A stretch of DNA of 64,000 nt, from contig NZ_CP150629.1 in the NCBI RefSeq assembly GCF_038022665.1, positions 1,904,480-1,968,479 of the forward strand, written 5' to 3'. This DNA comes from Methanolobus sp. WCC4 (GTDB lineage Archaea; Halobacteriota; Methanosarcinia; Methanosarcinales; Methanosarcinaceae). The notes below the pieces were generated by a model, which was not told the DNA's origin, searched no databases, and saw only the letters and a list, made by a program, of their open reading frames with translations. Both the position numbers and the translations under genes were made by a program. This document shows, in pieces, positions 1 through 8,546 of this stretch (position 1 is the first letter of the stretch; every line of letters begins with the position of its first letter).

Positions 1-2685
1 TCCACCAACTGTGGTTGATCCGGGATGATAAATAAAACCACCATCATCGTACAGATTATACGCAGAGTTCCATTCAACTGTGTAGTCTAAATCTGAAATG
101 TACACATTTTCCTGCCTGTTCTGGCACCTTGCCAAAAATACCTGTGCTTTGTCCCATAGATCATGATCTTTTGGCAAACCTGCTGCATCCAGAGCCATTA
201 AAGCCCATTGGGAATTGGAAAGGTCCGGTCTTTCGTGACTACCATAACCAAACCCTCCATAATACCAATTATCCTTATCAACTGAAGGCCATAGGCTATC
301 TTCATCCCATTGAGATTCAACAAGCCAATTTTTTGCAGCTTCAATTTCATCTTCATAGTCTGGATTGTGGGTTGCTACAAGTGCCATAGTAGCAAGAGAA
401 GTACCGTATGTTGGGCGGTAATCATACATCGTGCCATCAGATTTTCTTCTACTTAAAATGTATTCAATTGCATTGCTGACAGCAGGATCACTTTCGTCAT
501 AGCCAGCATTCATGAAACATAGAGCAGACAGAGACGTTATACCAACGTTATTACTCCAAGACCCATCTGACTTTTGACTTGTTCTTAACCAGTCAAGCCC
601 AGTTAAAACAGCAGCTTCATCCTTATAATCTAATGCAGTTTCAACGTTCAATGATCCGTAGCCTGATTCAGAATCCCATCCAATAAAACCTATATTGTTT
701 GCTGACAATTCGAATAGATGAGATAGTACTCTTGGTTTTCCTTGAAAACTTGGTTCTGCTTCAAGTATGACTGCAGCTGCACCAGCTACATGTGGAGCTG
801 CCATTGAAGTTCCTGCAGCTCGACTATTATAATCTGAAGAATCATTTACTTCATAATTGTTTCCATTGATTATGGATGTAGATACTACCTCTGTGTAAGG
901 AGGATTATTGTTAAAACCAGACCATCGCCCACCAGGAGCAACAACATTAGGTTTTTCAATATCATTGTTTGTCGGTCCATAACTTGAATAACTTGCAACA
1001 TTATTAGTGTTTTTATAGATAGCTCCTACTGTGAAAGCGGATGGTGCAGTACCAGGGTCAGTTAAAGTGTTTGAAGAGCTAAATGGGGCAAAATTTTGAT
1101 TATATTGAACGTTGCCTACAACAGTATCGCGAGTGCAATACAAATGAAAAACCTGCTCTTCATTTACTGAAGTTCCTTCTACAGTTACATTATAAGTTCC
1201 AGGAGCTAAAGCAAGTGATTCTTCTCTCCCTGAATTAGTTGAAGACTCAGCTACTCTATTACCAGCGGCATCGTAGACAACCAAATCCAAGTCATTTGCT
1301 ACACCTTCAGGATTTACCCAAGTAAGATATACATCTGTTCCTCCTCCAAAAAGGCCCCAGAAATATTGTGGAATTTGTGTGGTCAAATCAAAATCTACAA
1401 TATTTCCTTCTCTCACAGAACCTGTAGCATGGCATCGTTTACTTTGATCGTTTCCAGCCGATTTTACAAAAAAAGCACCATTTTCGACTGCATATTCAAC
1501 TGCATTGCACATATCATCAGTTCCATCACGAGTTGTAAACCACCATCCCATACTACAACTTATAACATCTGCTTCATACTCGTCAACTGCCCGAAATATC
1601 GCTGCAACCACTTCAGTTTCATCAGAAGCCTTTATTACAGTAATGTTGGAACCAGATGCGATTCCTTTTATTCCAAATTCAAAAAAAGAACCATCTTCTT
1701 GAATCTGGGCAATTGGATAAAATGAAAAAGGTGGAGCTATGTCATTTTGATTCATGTTTGTCCATTCAAATTCGTAGAATGGACCTTCATTGGCATCCAA
1801 CCAGTCGCCATCTCCAAAATCTATGTACACCGCATCGTACTCATTGTTATTTGAAGTGTCAGCAAGTAAAACATTCCATACATCTAAACTGTCTCCATCA
1901 TCATTAAAATCATATTGATGTTCAGCATCGACATTTTCATTTATTATACCAAAATGGTAGTTCCCACTCTGGGAAGTTCCGGGTGTAACTTCAGCATGCT
2001 CAGCAAATATATTTGGAGTTTCCACGATAAGCGGGTTTGCTGCAATTATTCCTGTGCAATGAGTACCGTGGTCATTTTCAGGTTCTGCAATGTCATTATT
2101 ATTCTCAATATCATACTGGTTAACAATATTGTCACTAATAAAAGGATTGCTGGCATCCACGCCTGAACTGTCTATAACAACAACCTCAATTCCATTTCCA
2201 TTATAACCTAAATCCCATAAAGGAATTACATTTATTTGCTGGGAAGTTGCAACCAACTCGTTAGTTCCTTTTTCGTATCCAGGATTTATCTCTTGAATAT
2301 AAGGAAGTTCTGCTATTTTTATTAGGGATGAAAGGGGAATTTTTGCAGTATACACTGGTTGTTCAAACGGTAAATACTGTCCCAGCAAAACACCTAAATC
2401 CGATAATTCTTGTTCTTGATTTGTATCTAATTTACCTGCTACCCTTAAAAAACATGGTAGTGAGTTTAAAGAAATTTGTTCAAATTGTTCATTTAAAACA
2501 TTGCTAGTTTTGATATCTTCTGAATTTTGTTCCAATGAGTAATCGTGATATAGATTCTTTAAAATTGGTGATATTTTGTTTTCATACGATTCAATTTCTG
2601 AGATATTATCTTGTGTAGCAGCATTACTTGAAATGCAAAAGGCACTAAATAATATCAATATACTAACTATATATTTAAATTTCAT
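1..2685 (-). CDS. Secreted subtilisin-like (S8) protease with squalene-cyclase-like C-terminal repeats, partial
   Basis: The gene begins at the ATG at 2685 and is still open at base 1, giving at least 895 residues. Residues 1-22 form a signal peptide and about 77-135 an I9-like propeptide. The S8 triad is visible: Asp172 in VVVIDSSGVD, His206 in DHGTHCTG and Ser627 in GTSMAAPHVAG. The His-Ser distance is unusually long because a beta-rich PPC-like domain (DLDLVVYDAAGNRV, then GTYNVTVEG) sits between them. From about residue 690 onward come repeats such as LDWLRTSQKSDGSW and ALCFMNAGYDESDPAV, typical of the prenyltransferase/squalene-oxidase alpha-alpha barrel fold. It is exported and probably processes extracellular protein. 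It lies 19 bp downstream of the lipoprotein gene, so the two are probably one operon. The family is certain; the substrate and the role of the C-terminal domain are unknown. Confidence 0.9.
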   Translation of the reverse strand, partial: MKFKYIVSILILFSAFCISSNAATQDNISEIESYENKISPILKNLYHDYSLEQNSEDIKTSNVLNEQFEQISLNSLPCFLRVAGKLDTNQEQELSDLGVLLGQYLPFEQPVYTAKIPLSSLIKIAELPYIQEINPGYEKGTNELVATSQQINVIPLWDLGYNGNGIEVVVIDSSGVDASNPFISDNIVNQYDIENNNDIAEPENDHGTHCTGIIAANPLIVETPNIFAEHAEVTPGTSQSGNYHFGIINENVDAEHQYDFNDDGDSLDVWNVLLADTSNNNEYDAVYIDFGDGDWLDANEGPFYEFEWTNMNQNDIAPPFSFYPIAQIQEDGSFFEFGIKGIASGSNITVIKASDETEVVAAIFRAVDEYEADVISCSMGWWFTTRDGTDDMCNAVEYAVENGAFFVKSAGNDQSKRCHATGSVREGNIVDFDLTTQIPQYFWGLFGGGTDVYLTWVNPEGVANDLDLVVYDAAGNRVAESSTNSGREESLALAPGTYNVTVEGTSVNEEQVFHLYCTRDTVVGNVQYNQNFAPFSSSNTLTDPGTAPSAFTVGAIYKNTNNVASYSSYGPTNNDIEKPNVVAPGGRWSGFNNNPPYTEVVSTSIINGNNYEVNDSSDYNSRAAGTSMAAPHVAGAAAVILEAEPSFQGKPRVLSHLFELSANNIGFIGWDSESGYGSLNVETALDYKDEAAVLTGLDWLRTSQKSDGSWSNNVGITSLSALCFMNAGYDESDPAVSNAIEYILSRRKSDGTMYDYRPTYGTSLATMALVATHNPDYEDEIEAAKNWLVESQWDEDSLWPSVDKDNWYYGGFGYGSHERPDLSNSQWALMALDAAGLPKDHDLWDKAQVFLARCQNRQENVYISDLDYTVEWNSAYNLYDDGGFIYHPGSTTVGG

Positions 2686-2704
2686 TTATTTCCCAACTCC
2701 TTTG

Positions 2705-3538
2705 TTATCCTGGCGTTCCTTCTTCGCCTCCATAATCAATATTTTTTATAAATTGTAACTCAGCTAAATTAGATACATTTTCAACAGTGATTTTTCCTAT
2801 ACACGTTGTTTCAAAACACGTTAACTCACTAACTCCACTTTTTTGAACCAAATTTATCTGTTCGTGAGTCAATTTTTTATCGATATTAATGAAAATTGGA
2901 ATCTCTTTTTCTATTAGATTTGAATATTTCATTTGTAGCACAATATTTTTTAAAGTCGGTGCTATTTTATCACTAAGAATATCTTGATAGGCTACTGATA
3001 TTTTATTCGAAGTTAAATCTGCATAATTCTGCTCAAAAAAAGTAGTTGCAGCTTCTAATCCTAGTGTGTCATTCCCAGCAATCACCAGTATCTTATTTTC
3101 AATGTTCCAAGGATTGGGGACAATTAAAAGTAATCCTTTGCCTTTTAATTTACTTTTTTCCCAGATACTATCAACTTCAGTTTCATTCTGAATGAGTGAC
3201 AAAAGACTATTAGAGTTAAAAGTTCCAATCAAAATCAAATTTTTTCCAACAAGTGTTGATTCTGTTATACGTTGAGATACTTTTATTTCAGGTTTTTCCC
3301 CTATATTTTCAAAAAAAAAGCTCTGCAATTTTTTTGCACTGGTGAACTCTATTGATGATGATTCATTGCCAATAATAATAATTGTATTCGAATCAAGCAA
3401 CAAATGCGTATTGTTCAAACTCAAATTAGTTTTTTCAGTATCTTGTATTCTGCTTGTCTCCAAGCAACCAAATGTAGAGAATAGTAACAAAACAACTAAA
3501 ATATAATAGAAATGCCTAATAATTTTTGTCTTTATCAC
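2705..3538 (-). CDS. Lipoprotein with a C-terminal domain resembling the subtilase propeptide
   Basis: I chose the GTG at 3538 (277 residues) because AAGGAG lies just upstream; a TTG at 3598 would add 20 residues before the signal peptide. The N-terminus is a signal peptide ending in the lipobox STFGC (Cys25), so the mature protein should be lipid-anchored outside the cell. The middle part alternates short hydrophobic strands with glycine turns (NLILIGTFNSNSLL, ILVIAGNDTLGLEAATTFF), as in archaeal surface proteins. The last ~60 residues (PIFINIDKKLTHEQ ... NLAELQFIKNIDYG) align by eye with the propeptide of the downstream protease (PCFLRVAGKLDTNQ ... IKIAELPYIQEINPG). That suggests an inhibitor or folding helper for the protease. 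The function is inferred; no exact family was recognised. Confidence 0.75.
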   Translation of the reverse strand: MIKTKIIRHFYYILVVLLLFSTFGCLETSRIQDTEKTNLSLNNTHLLLDSNTIIIIGNESSSIEFTSAKKLQSFFFENIGEKPEIKVSQRITESTLVGKNLILIGTFNSNSLLSLIQNETEVDSIWEKSKLKGKGLLLIVPNPWNIENKILVIAGNDTLGLEAATTFFEQNYADLTSNKISVAYQDILSDKIAPTLKNIVLQMKYSNLIEKEIPIFINIDKKLTHEQINLVQKSGVSELTCFETTCIGKITVENVSNLAELQFIKNIDYGGEEGTPG

Positions 3539-3598
3539 TATAGAACTCCTTATGATTGAATAAGATATAATCTCGAAAGTAATAATTTTATTACTCAA

Positions 3599-4095
3599 TT
3601 AACAAAATTGATAATATCTATTATAAAAACATTGTTATATTTTTGTTACAGAAGAAAGATACTAAACACTCTTACATATTTAGGTAGTTGGCAAAGTAGC
3701 ACAATTAGTAATAGTATCCATTTTGTAATGATAGCTGGTTGAAGATAGGGTTAGAAAGCTAGTGGTAAACATAAAATACTTAATTTGTTTCTCAAATGCC
3801 TATTATATATTACATATTTTGTGTCGTTTTGAAGAAAGATATGAGATAATTTAGAAATTGTTCATCAGCAAAAAATTAACAACAACCCTTAAATAGCACC
3901 TCCCCCAATCCTAATCTAATGTCTAACCCTACCACAACTCACACTTTACGCAATGTGCCAGTGTCTGTAGTAGTGGTAGTGATAAACGCTTGAGCTAACA
4001 AAAGAAACTTTTCTGGCTCAAGTGCGCTGTTTTATGACAACTTTACTGAATAGTGTATCCTGTGCCGGGATCGTTTCTTTCATGGAGAATTCACA
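3599..4095. other. A+T-rich divergent intergenic region
   Basis: About 500 bases without a gene separate the lipoprotein gene (leftward) from the acetolactate synthase-like gene (rightward). It must hold both promoters; TTAAATA near 3891 is a plausible TATA box for the rightward gene. An 18-base sequence at 3692-3709 recurs with one mismatch at 23083-23100. A hairpin at 3989-4022 is listed separately. Confidence 0.5.
3989..4022 (+). promoter_or_regulatory. Hairpin in the probable 5' leader of the acetolactate synthase-like gene
   Basis: CTTGAGC (3989-3995) pairs with GCTCAAG (4016-4022), and inside it AAAAG (4000-4004) pairs with CTTTT (4008-4012) around a three-base loop. It lies about 75 bases before the start codon, downstream of the likely TATA box, so it would be transcribed. 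It may be a leader attenuator or an RNA-processing site; this is inferred from structure only. Confidence 0.4.
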
Positions 4096-5823
4096 ATGGA
4101 AGAAATGAATGGAGCAGAAATATTAGTTAAAAGTCTGGAGGACCTTGGGGTCAAACAAATTTTCGGTTATACCGGAGCGGCGATACTGCCGGTCTTCCAT
4201 GCACTTGAGAAGAGTGACATCGATATAGTCATCAATTCAAATGAGCAGTCGGCGGCTTTCAGTGCTGCCGGTTATTCACGGTCCAGTAACGAGGTCGGTG
4301 TTGCAATAGTCACATCCGGACCTGCGATCACCAATACGCTGACCAGTGTTGCTGATGCCTATGGTGACAGCATTCCGCTCGTTGTTATAGCAGGTCAGGT
4401 CCCGGCACACAAGATAGGTACCGATTCCTTCCAGCATATCAATGTTGAGGGAATCTTCGGAGAAGCTGCAAAGAAGGTTATGCTCGTTTCTGATGGGGAT
4501 GACCTCGAGGCTATCATCAAGGATGCATACTACTTTGCCAGATCAGGTAAACCCGGGCCTGTTGTCATAGATATCCCGCTGGACAAACAGCAGAAGATGC
4601 ACGAGTACCAGGACATCAACATCATGAGGTTCGAGGAAAGTTACCACGATGACAGACATCTCTGTGAGGAACAGTGCGAGGAGTTCTTCCGTTTGTTCCT
4701 GAACTCAAAAAGACCACTTCTCTATCTCGGTGGAGGTCTCAATTCTGAAGCCGGAAGCCATGCCATCCGGGAGTTCAACGAATACTTCAGGATACCTTCG
4801 GTCAACACTCTCATGGCAAAAGGTGTCGTTGACGGGCGGGATGATATCAACCTCGGAATGCTCGGGATGTTCGGAACACCCTATGCTAACATGCTCATAC
4901 AGGAGAACGACTTCTTCTTCGCCATCGGTGTCCGCTGGGATGACAGGGTCGCTGAGAAGGTCGGGTTTGCAATAGGCACCGATATAGCCTATATCGATAT
5001 CAACCCTGAGAAGATGCACCAGATAAAGATAGAACGAGGGCCTAAGTTCACATTCATCGGGGATGCTGCCACAGCTATAATGGACCTGCTCAACTATGCT
5101 AAGAAGCATAATATTACTCTGGATATCCACCAGTGGCAGGAACGTGCAAGATCCCTGAAGAGGTCCTGGCCGCTGGACTACAACCGTGAGTCAGAATTCA
5201 TCCAGTCTGCCGAGGTCATGTCCCTGCTGTCTGAATATATCGATGGGAACACAATGGTCACAACAGGTGTCGGCAACCAGCAGATGCTTGCAGCCCAGTA
5301 TCTTCCAATGCAGAAAGCAAAGTCCTTCATGACCTCCGGTTCCTTCGGTACCATGGGCTTTTCCATGCCAACATCCATCGGTGTCCAGTACGCGAACCCT
5401 GAAGCAAGGGTCATAGCCATCGACGGTGACGGCAGTCTCAGAATGAACCTTGGAGAACTTCACACCATTGCATCACTTGACCTGCCCATCAAGATACTCA
5501 TGATCAACAACAGGAGTGATGGAATGGTCCAGAATCTTCAGGATGCCGCTTATGATGGAAAGAGGACCGGAACACAGAGACCAAAGGACGTCCGCTTTGC
5601 TGATATCGCCACATCCTTCGGCTTTAATTTCGCAGAAAGGATAACCGATAGAAGTGAGCTCAAAGCTGGGATGGAAGCCTTCCTGAACTCAGAAGGACCA
5701 TCTTTCCTTGAGATCTGTACGGACAGGGAAGAGGTCCTGTATCCGAAGGTTCCTGCAGGTGGAGCATATAAAGATATGATCCTGGGTCCGTATATCAAGG
5801 AGGTTAATGACTCTGGTATGTGA
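4096..5823 (+). CDS. Thiamine-diphosphate enzyme of the acetolactate synthase large-subunit family
   Basis: This 575-residue protein has the three-domain layout of acetolactate synthase: an N-terminal PYR domain (GAEILVKSLEDLGVKQIFGY) with the catalytic Glu in NEQSAAF, a central domain, and a C-terminal PP domain with the ThDP/Mg motif AIDGDGS ... NN. GGAG precedes the ATG. It departs from the classical enzyme in several places: HEQ is NEQ, the GPGATN turn is GPAITN, and the Trp-containing GMVxQWQ segment reads GMVQNLQ. In acetolactate synthase that Trp shapes 2-ketoacid selectivity. No ilvN regulatory subunit follows. It could be a stand-alone acetolactate synthase or a paralog acting on another 2-oxoacid. 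The family is certain, the substrate is not. Confidence 0.85.
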   Translation: MEEMNGAEILVKSLEDLGVKQIFGYTGAAILPVFHALEKSDIDIVINSNEQSAAFSAAGYSRSSNEVGVAIVTSGPAITNTLTSVADAYGDSIPLVVIAGQVPAHKIGTDSFQHINVEGIFGEAAKKVMLVSDGDDLEAIIKDAYYFARSGKPGPVVIDIPLDKQQKMHEYQDINIMRFEESYHDDRHLCEEQCEEFFRLFLNSKRPLLYLGGGLNSEAGSHAIREFNEYFRIPSVNTLMAKGVVDGRDDINLGMLGMFGTPYANMLIQENDFFFAIGVRWDDRVAEKVGFAIGTDIAYIDINPEKMHQIKIERGPKFTFIGDAATAIMDLLNYAKKHNITLDIHQWQERARSLKRSWPLDYNRESEFIQSAEVMSLLSEYIDGNTMVTTGVGNQQMLAAQYLPMQKAKSFMTSGSFGTMGFSMPTSIGVQYANPEARVIAIDGDGSLRMNLGELHTIASLDLPIKILMINNRSDGMVQNLQDAAYDGKRTGTQRPKDVRFADIATSFGFNFAERITDRSELKAGMEAFLNSEGPSFLEICTDREEVLYPKVPAGGAYKDMILGPYIKEVNDSGM

Positions 5824-5905
5824 CTGCAGTACATCTCACAATTGCACATTTATAGAAAAAAGAACAAATGTCAATTAGAACTGTAGTTCGATTCTGGTGT
5901 TAACT

Positions 5906-6343
5906 ATGAAGAAAGCAACGACAATTACTATAATGTCCTTAGTAATGGCAGTTCTTCTTACTGCCGGATGTGCGGGTATCGGAGGCAGTCCGACAAAGAC
6001 AGTGGAGAACTTCGTGTCGCAGTTCGATGAAGGGAACTATGACACATGTTATGACCTGATGTCATCCGAATACAAGCAGAATACAGGCCTTGCAGACTTT
6101 GTAGATATCTGCAAGGATGTCAACCCTGACAAGTACGAGTTCATTGAAGTGACAAAGGAATATGTTGATGAGGATACTGCAGTTGTGGATGTCCTTGTGA
6201 ATGAATCCAGCGTAGCTATCAAGTTCTCACTTAAGAACCTCATTGAGGTCGAACCTGAGTTCGAGGAGACCACAAAGGAGATAGAACTCGTAAAGCAGGA
6301 AGATGAATGGAAGATAACAGAATTCCCCTATGCTCTGACCTGA
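5906..6343 (+). CDS. Small lipoprotein, NTF2-like (DUF4878-type)
   Basis: The ATG at 5906 was chosen because GGTG lies seven bases upstream; a GTG at 5897 is in frame. The 145-residue product starts with a signal peptide and lipobox LTAGC, so it is probably anchored on the outer face of the membrane. The body (TVENFVSQFDEGNYDTCYDLMSSEYK, read in two halves) and the final strand EDEWKITEFPYALT fit the DUF4878/NTF2-like lumazine-binding fold common in archaeal and bacterial lipoproteins. It lies downstream of the ThDP enzyme on the same strand with an 82-base gap, so linkage is uncertain. No function can be given. Confidence 0.75.
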   Translation: MKKATTITIMSLVMAVLLTAGCAGIGGSPTKTVENFVSQFDEGNYDTCYDLMSSEYKQNTGLADFVDICKDVNPDKYEFIEVTKEYVDEDTAVVDVLVNESSVAIKFSLKNLIEVEPEFEETTKEIELVKQEDEWKITEFPYALT

Positions 6344-6420
6344 TGCTATCTTTTCATATGTCCTGAATGGGCCTTTGATAAATAGCAGAACAGAGTGTAT
6401 ACGGGAGTGGGGGTAAGAAA

Positions 6421-6930
6421 ATGCGCGATGTAATATTATTGATAACATGCAGCCTTGATGGCTTTATAGCAGCGGAGGACGGGAACGTTGACTGGCTGCT
6501 GGGGGAAGATGAATATGACTTTGATGCCTTCCTTGATGGAGTGGACACTCTGCTAATGGGTTACACAACCTACAAGCAGGTCCTTGGTTTTGGAAAATGG
6601 CCCTACGAAGGCAAGGAATGCTACGTATTCACAAAAGAACATCTACACTCTAAAGATGATAATGTGGTGTTCTCAAATGACCCCGTAGGTACCACTGAGA
6701 ATCTCATGCTCGGTACAGGAGGAGCTATATGGGTAGTGGGCGGTCCCTCTATCATATCTCCGCTTCTTAACAAAAATCTCATCAACGAATTCAGGATAAC
6801 GATACAGCCTGTAATACTCGGTAAAGGCATACCACTTTTCAAAGACATAAAAAAGAGCATCAGGCTTAAGCTCAAAAGCACGCAAAGATATGATTCTGGT
6901 ATCGTGGATCTTGTTTATGGTCTGCACTAA
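6421..6930 (+). CDS. Dihydrofolate reductase-like protein (RibD C-terminal fold)
   Basis: The 169-residue protein begins CSLDGFIAAEDGNVDWL, the signature of the YyaP/RibD-C family that has the dihydrofolate reductase fold. WVVGGPSIISPLL is the nucleotide-binding glycine loop and RITIQPVILGKGIPLF the conserved penultimate strand. GGGGGTAAG before the ATG is a strong ribosome binding site. Members are cytoplasmic NAD(P)H-dependent reductases, mostly of unknown substrate; in archaea some relatives reduce pterin or riboflavin precursors. It appears to be a single-gene unit that ends at a hairpin shared with the convergent carbonic anhydrase gene. Confidence 0.85.
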   Translation: MRDVILLITCSLDGFIAAEDGNVDWLLGEDEYDFDAFLDGVDTLLMGYTTYKQVLGFGKWPYEGKECYVFTKEHLHSKDDNVVFSNDPVGTTENLMLGTGGAIWVVGGPSIISPLLNKNLINEFRITIQPVILGKGIPLFKDIKKSIRLKLKSTQRYDSGIVDLVYGLH

Positions 6931-6982
6931 GGGACCAGAATTCATAATTCAAGAGAAAAGAAAAGAAAAGAAAAGAAGAGTT

Positions 6983-7006
6983 GATGGAACCTTATATGTT
7001 TCCATC
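6983..7006. terminator. Hairpin between convergent genes
   Basis: GATGGAAC (6983-6990) pairs with GTTTCCATC (6998-7006), leaving one bulged base and a short loop. It lies between the convergent reductase and carbonic anhydrase genes and directly follows a simple (GAAAA) repeat at about 6955-6977. It is probably a transcription end for one or both genes. Confidence 0.45.
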
Positions 7007-7052
7007 TCTTTGTTCACTTAGTTTATTCCAGGCACTTTGAATGCAGTATCTC

Positions 7053-7598
7053 TCACTTTTTACAGGCTAGGTCAGTGTAACCCTTGATCAGGTCAAGATT
7101 TGCATTTATGACCGAGGCTTTGAACTTCTCAAGGTCAGAGCAGATATCATCCAGTCCTTCCACAGCTTCCTGGTTGACAATTACCTGTCCGTCATTGATA
7201 ACTCTGCATGAAGGTATCTCAACGCCGCGCACTGTTGCGTTGTGAAGGATGACCACATCATCTCCGACATTGCAGTCGAATACGACAGCACCGAATCCGA
7301 TAAAACATCCGCTTCCAAGGGTACATGGTCCGTGAACGATACATCCGTGTGCAAGTGATGTGTTGTCTTTGATCACCACTTCTGATCCGGAAAGTCCGTG
7401 CAGTATCACACCGTCCTGTATATTGCAATTGTCACCTATGACAATGGATGAACCAGGTTCATCTGCCCTGATGACCGCATTGTGGGCCACATAGACGTTG
7501 TCTCCGATAGTCACGTTACCAAGTACAATGGCTGTTTCAGATATCCATGCGCTCTTGCTTATGTTTGGTTCTTGTTTATCAGGATTTTGTAATAACAT
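7053..7598 (-). CDS. Gamma-class carbonic anhydrase (CamH-like left-handed beta-helix protein)
   Basis: The 181-residue protein consists of hexapeptide repeats (IVLGNVTIGDNVYVAHNAVI) forming a left-handed beta-helix. The three metal-binding histidines of the gamma class are in place: His67 in QDGVILHG, and His84 and His89 in LAHGCIVHG. It lacks a signal peptide and the acidic loop carrying the proton-shuttle Glu of Methanosarcina Cam, so it is the cytoplasmic CamH type. It would interconvert CO2 and bicarbonate, useful in a methanogen that produces or consumes CO2. GGTGA precedes the ATG at 7598. Some relatives are acetyltransferases, but the complete His triad favours carbonic anhydrase. Confidence 0.85.
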   Translation of the reverse strand: MLLQNPDKQEPNISKSAWISETAIVLGNVTIGDNVYVAHNAVIRADEPGSSIVIGDNCNIQDGVILHGLSGSEVVIKDNTSLAHGCIVHGPCTLGSGCFIGFGAVVFDCNVGDDVVILHNATVRGVEIPSCRVINDGQVIVNQEAVEGLDDICSDLEKFKASVINANLDLIKGYTDLACKK

Positions 7599-7862
7599 TC
7601 TTTCACCACGTGTTGTTGTTGATCAGGTATGCGACTCCATAAAAGCCAGAATTTTTGCTATTATATGCACTATGCATTTAATTCGATCAATTGTAACATG
7701 AATAATCATGACAATTTATTTAAATCTACTGACCTAAAAGGATAGAAATGTTTATTATTGTCCGAAACTTAATTGTAAACCATAGGATTAGAAACCCACC
7801 TCCTAAAGTTTACAGGAGTATCCATTAAAGGGAAAGGGGGAATTATAATATCCAACGCTACT

Positions 7863-8366
7863 ATGGGACTTCCGGAGAAGTTAAGGGATCAAGGATATGA
7901 GCTAGCCACTTTTGCTGCAGGTAGCTTCTGGGTTGCAGAAGCCATATTTCGTAAGGTTCAGGGTGTTATCGCAACTGCCGTAGGTTATATGGGTGGAGAA
8001 CTTGATTACCCCACATATGAGGAAGTCAGCGAGGGAGACACCGGACATGTTGAGGCTGTCCAGATAGTTTACGATCCGGAGATCTTATCATATGAAAAGC
8101 TTCTGGAATTATTCTGGGAACTTCACAATCCCACAGTTCCGGATGGTGAAGAAGAACTACCCGAACAATATCGTTCGGTAATCTTTTATCACAATGAGAT
8201 TCAGAGGGCCCTGGCAATCAGGTCAAAGGATGAAGTTAAAAAGTCCGGAAAATTCAAGAAGGACCTGATCACTGAGATACGCCCCGCTGAAAGGTTCTTC
8301 AGGGCAAAGGAATACCATCAGCAGTATTATGAGAAAATGGACTCAGGCGGCCATATTATTAAGTGA
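7863..8366 (+). CDS. MsrA-like protein without any cysteine
   Basis: The 167-residue protein matches peptide methionine sulfoxide reductase A along its length: ATAVGYMGGELDYPTYEEV, GDTGHVEAVQIVYDP, ELFWELHNPT, RSVIFYHNEIQ and FFRAKEYHQQYYEK. The catalytic GCFW motif reads GSFW (Ser21, codon AGC), and the whole protein contains no cysteine, so neither catalytic nor resolving Cys exists. Cys-dependent sulfoxide reduction should therefore be impossible; it may bind oxidised Met without reducing it. The ATG at 7863 is the first in frame; a GGGGG stretch lies about 20 bases upstream, further than usual. The family is certain, the activity doubtful. Confidence 0.85.
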   Translation: MGLPEKLRDQGYELATFAAGSFWVAEAIFRKVQGVIATAVGYMGGELDYPTYEEVSEGDTGHVEAVQIVYDPEILSYEKLLELFWELHNPTVPDGEEELPEQYRSVIFYHNEIQRALAIRSKDEVKKSGKFKKDLITEIRPAERFFRAKEYHQQYYEKMDSGGHIIK

Positions 8367-8546
8367 TGATCTATTTAGGCATGTCTTGCATTTCCTTTAT
8401 CTTTTGAGCAATTATTTGTGCAACAAATAATAATATATTTTACTGACAATTCTTATATATAAACAGCAGCATACCTTATTTAAAACTCAATATCTTCCTT
8501 AAGATTACGGTGTGTAGCTAATTGCGCAACATTTGAGGTTTTATTC

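Noticed and set aside
4705-5463. Leftward open frames inside the acetolactate synthase-like gene
   Set aside because: They are antisense shadows of a well-supported coding frame and have no family features.
6955-6980. Simple GAAAA tandem repeat
   Set aside because: It is a short low-complexity tract beside a terminator hairpin; no phase-variable gene adjoins it.
7863-8366. Possible selenocysteine at the MsrA catalytic position
   Set aside because: The codon is AGC (Ser), not TGA, so no recoding is involved.
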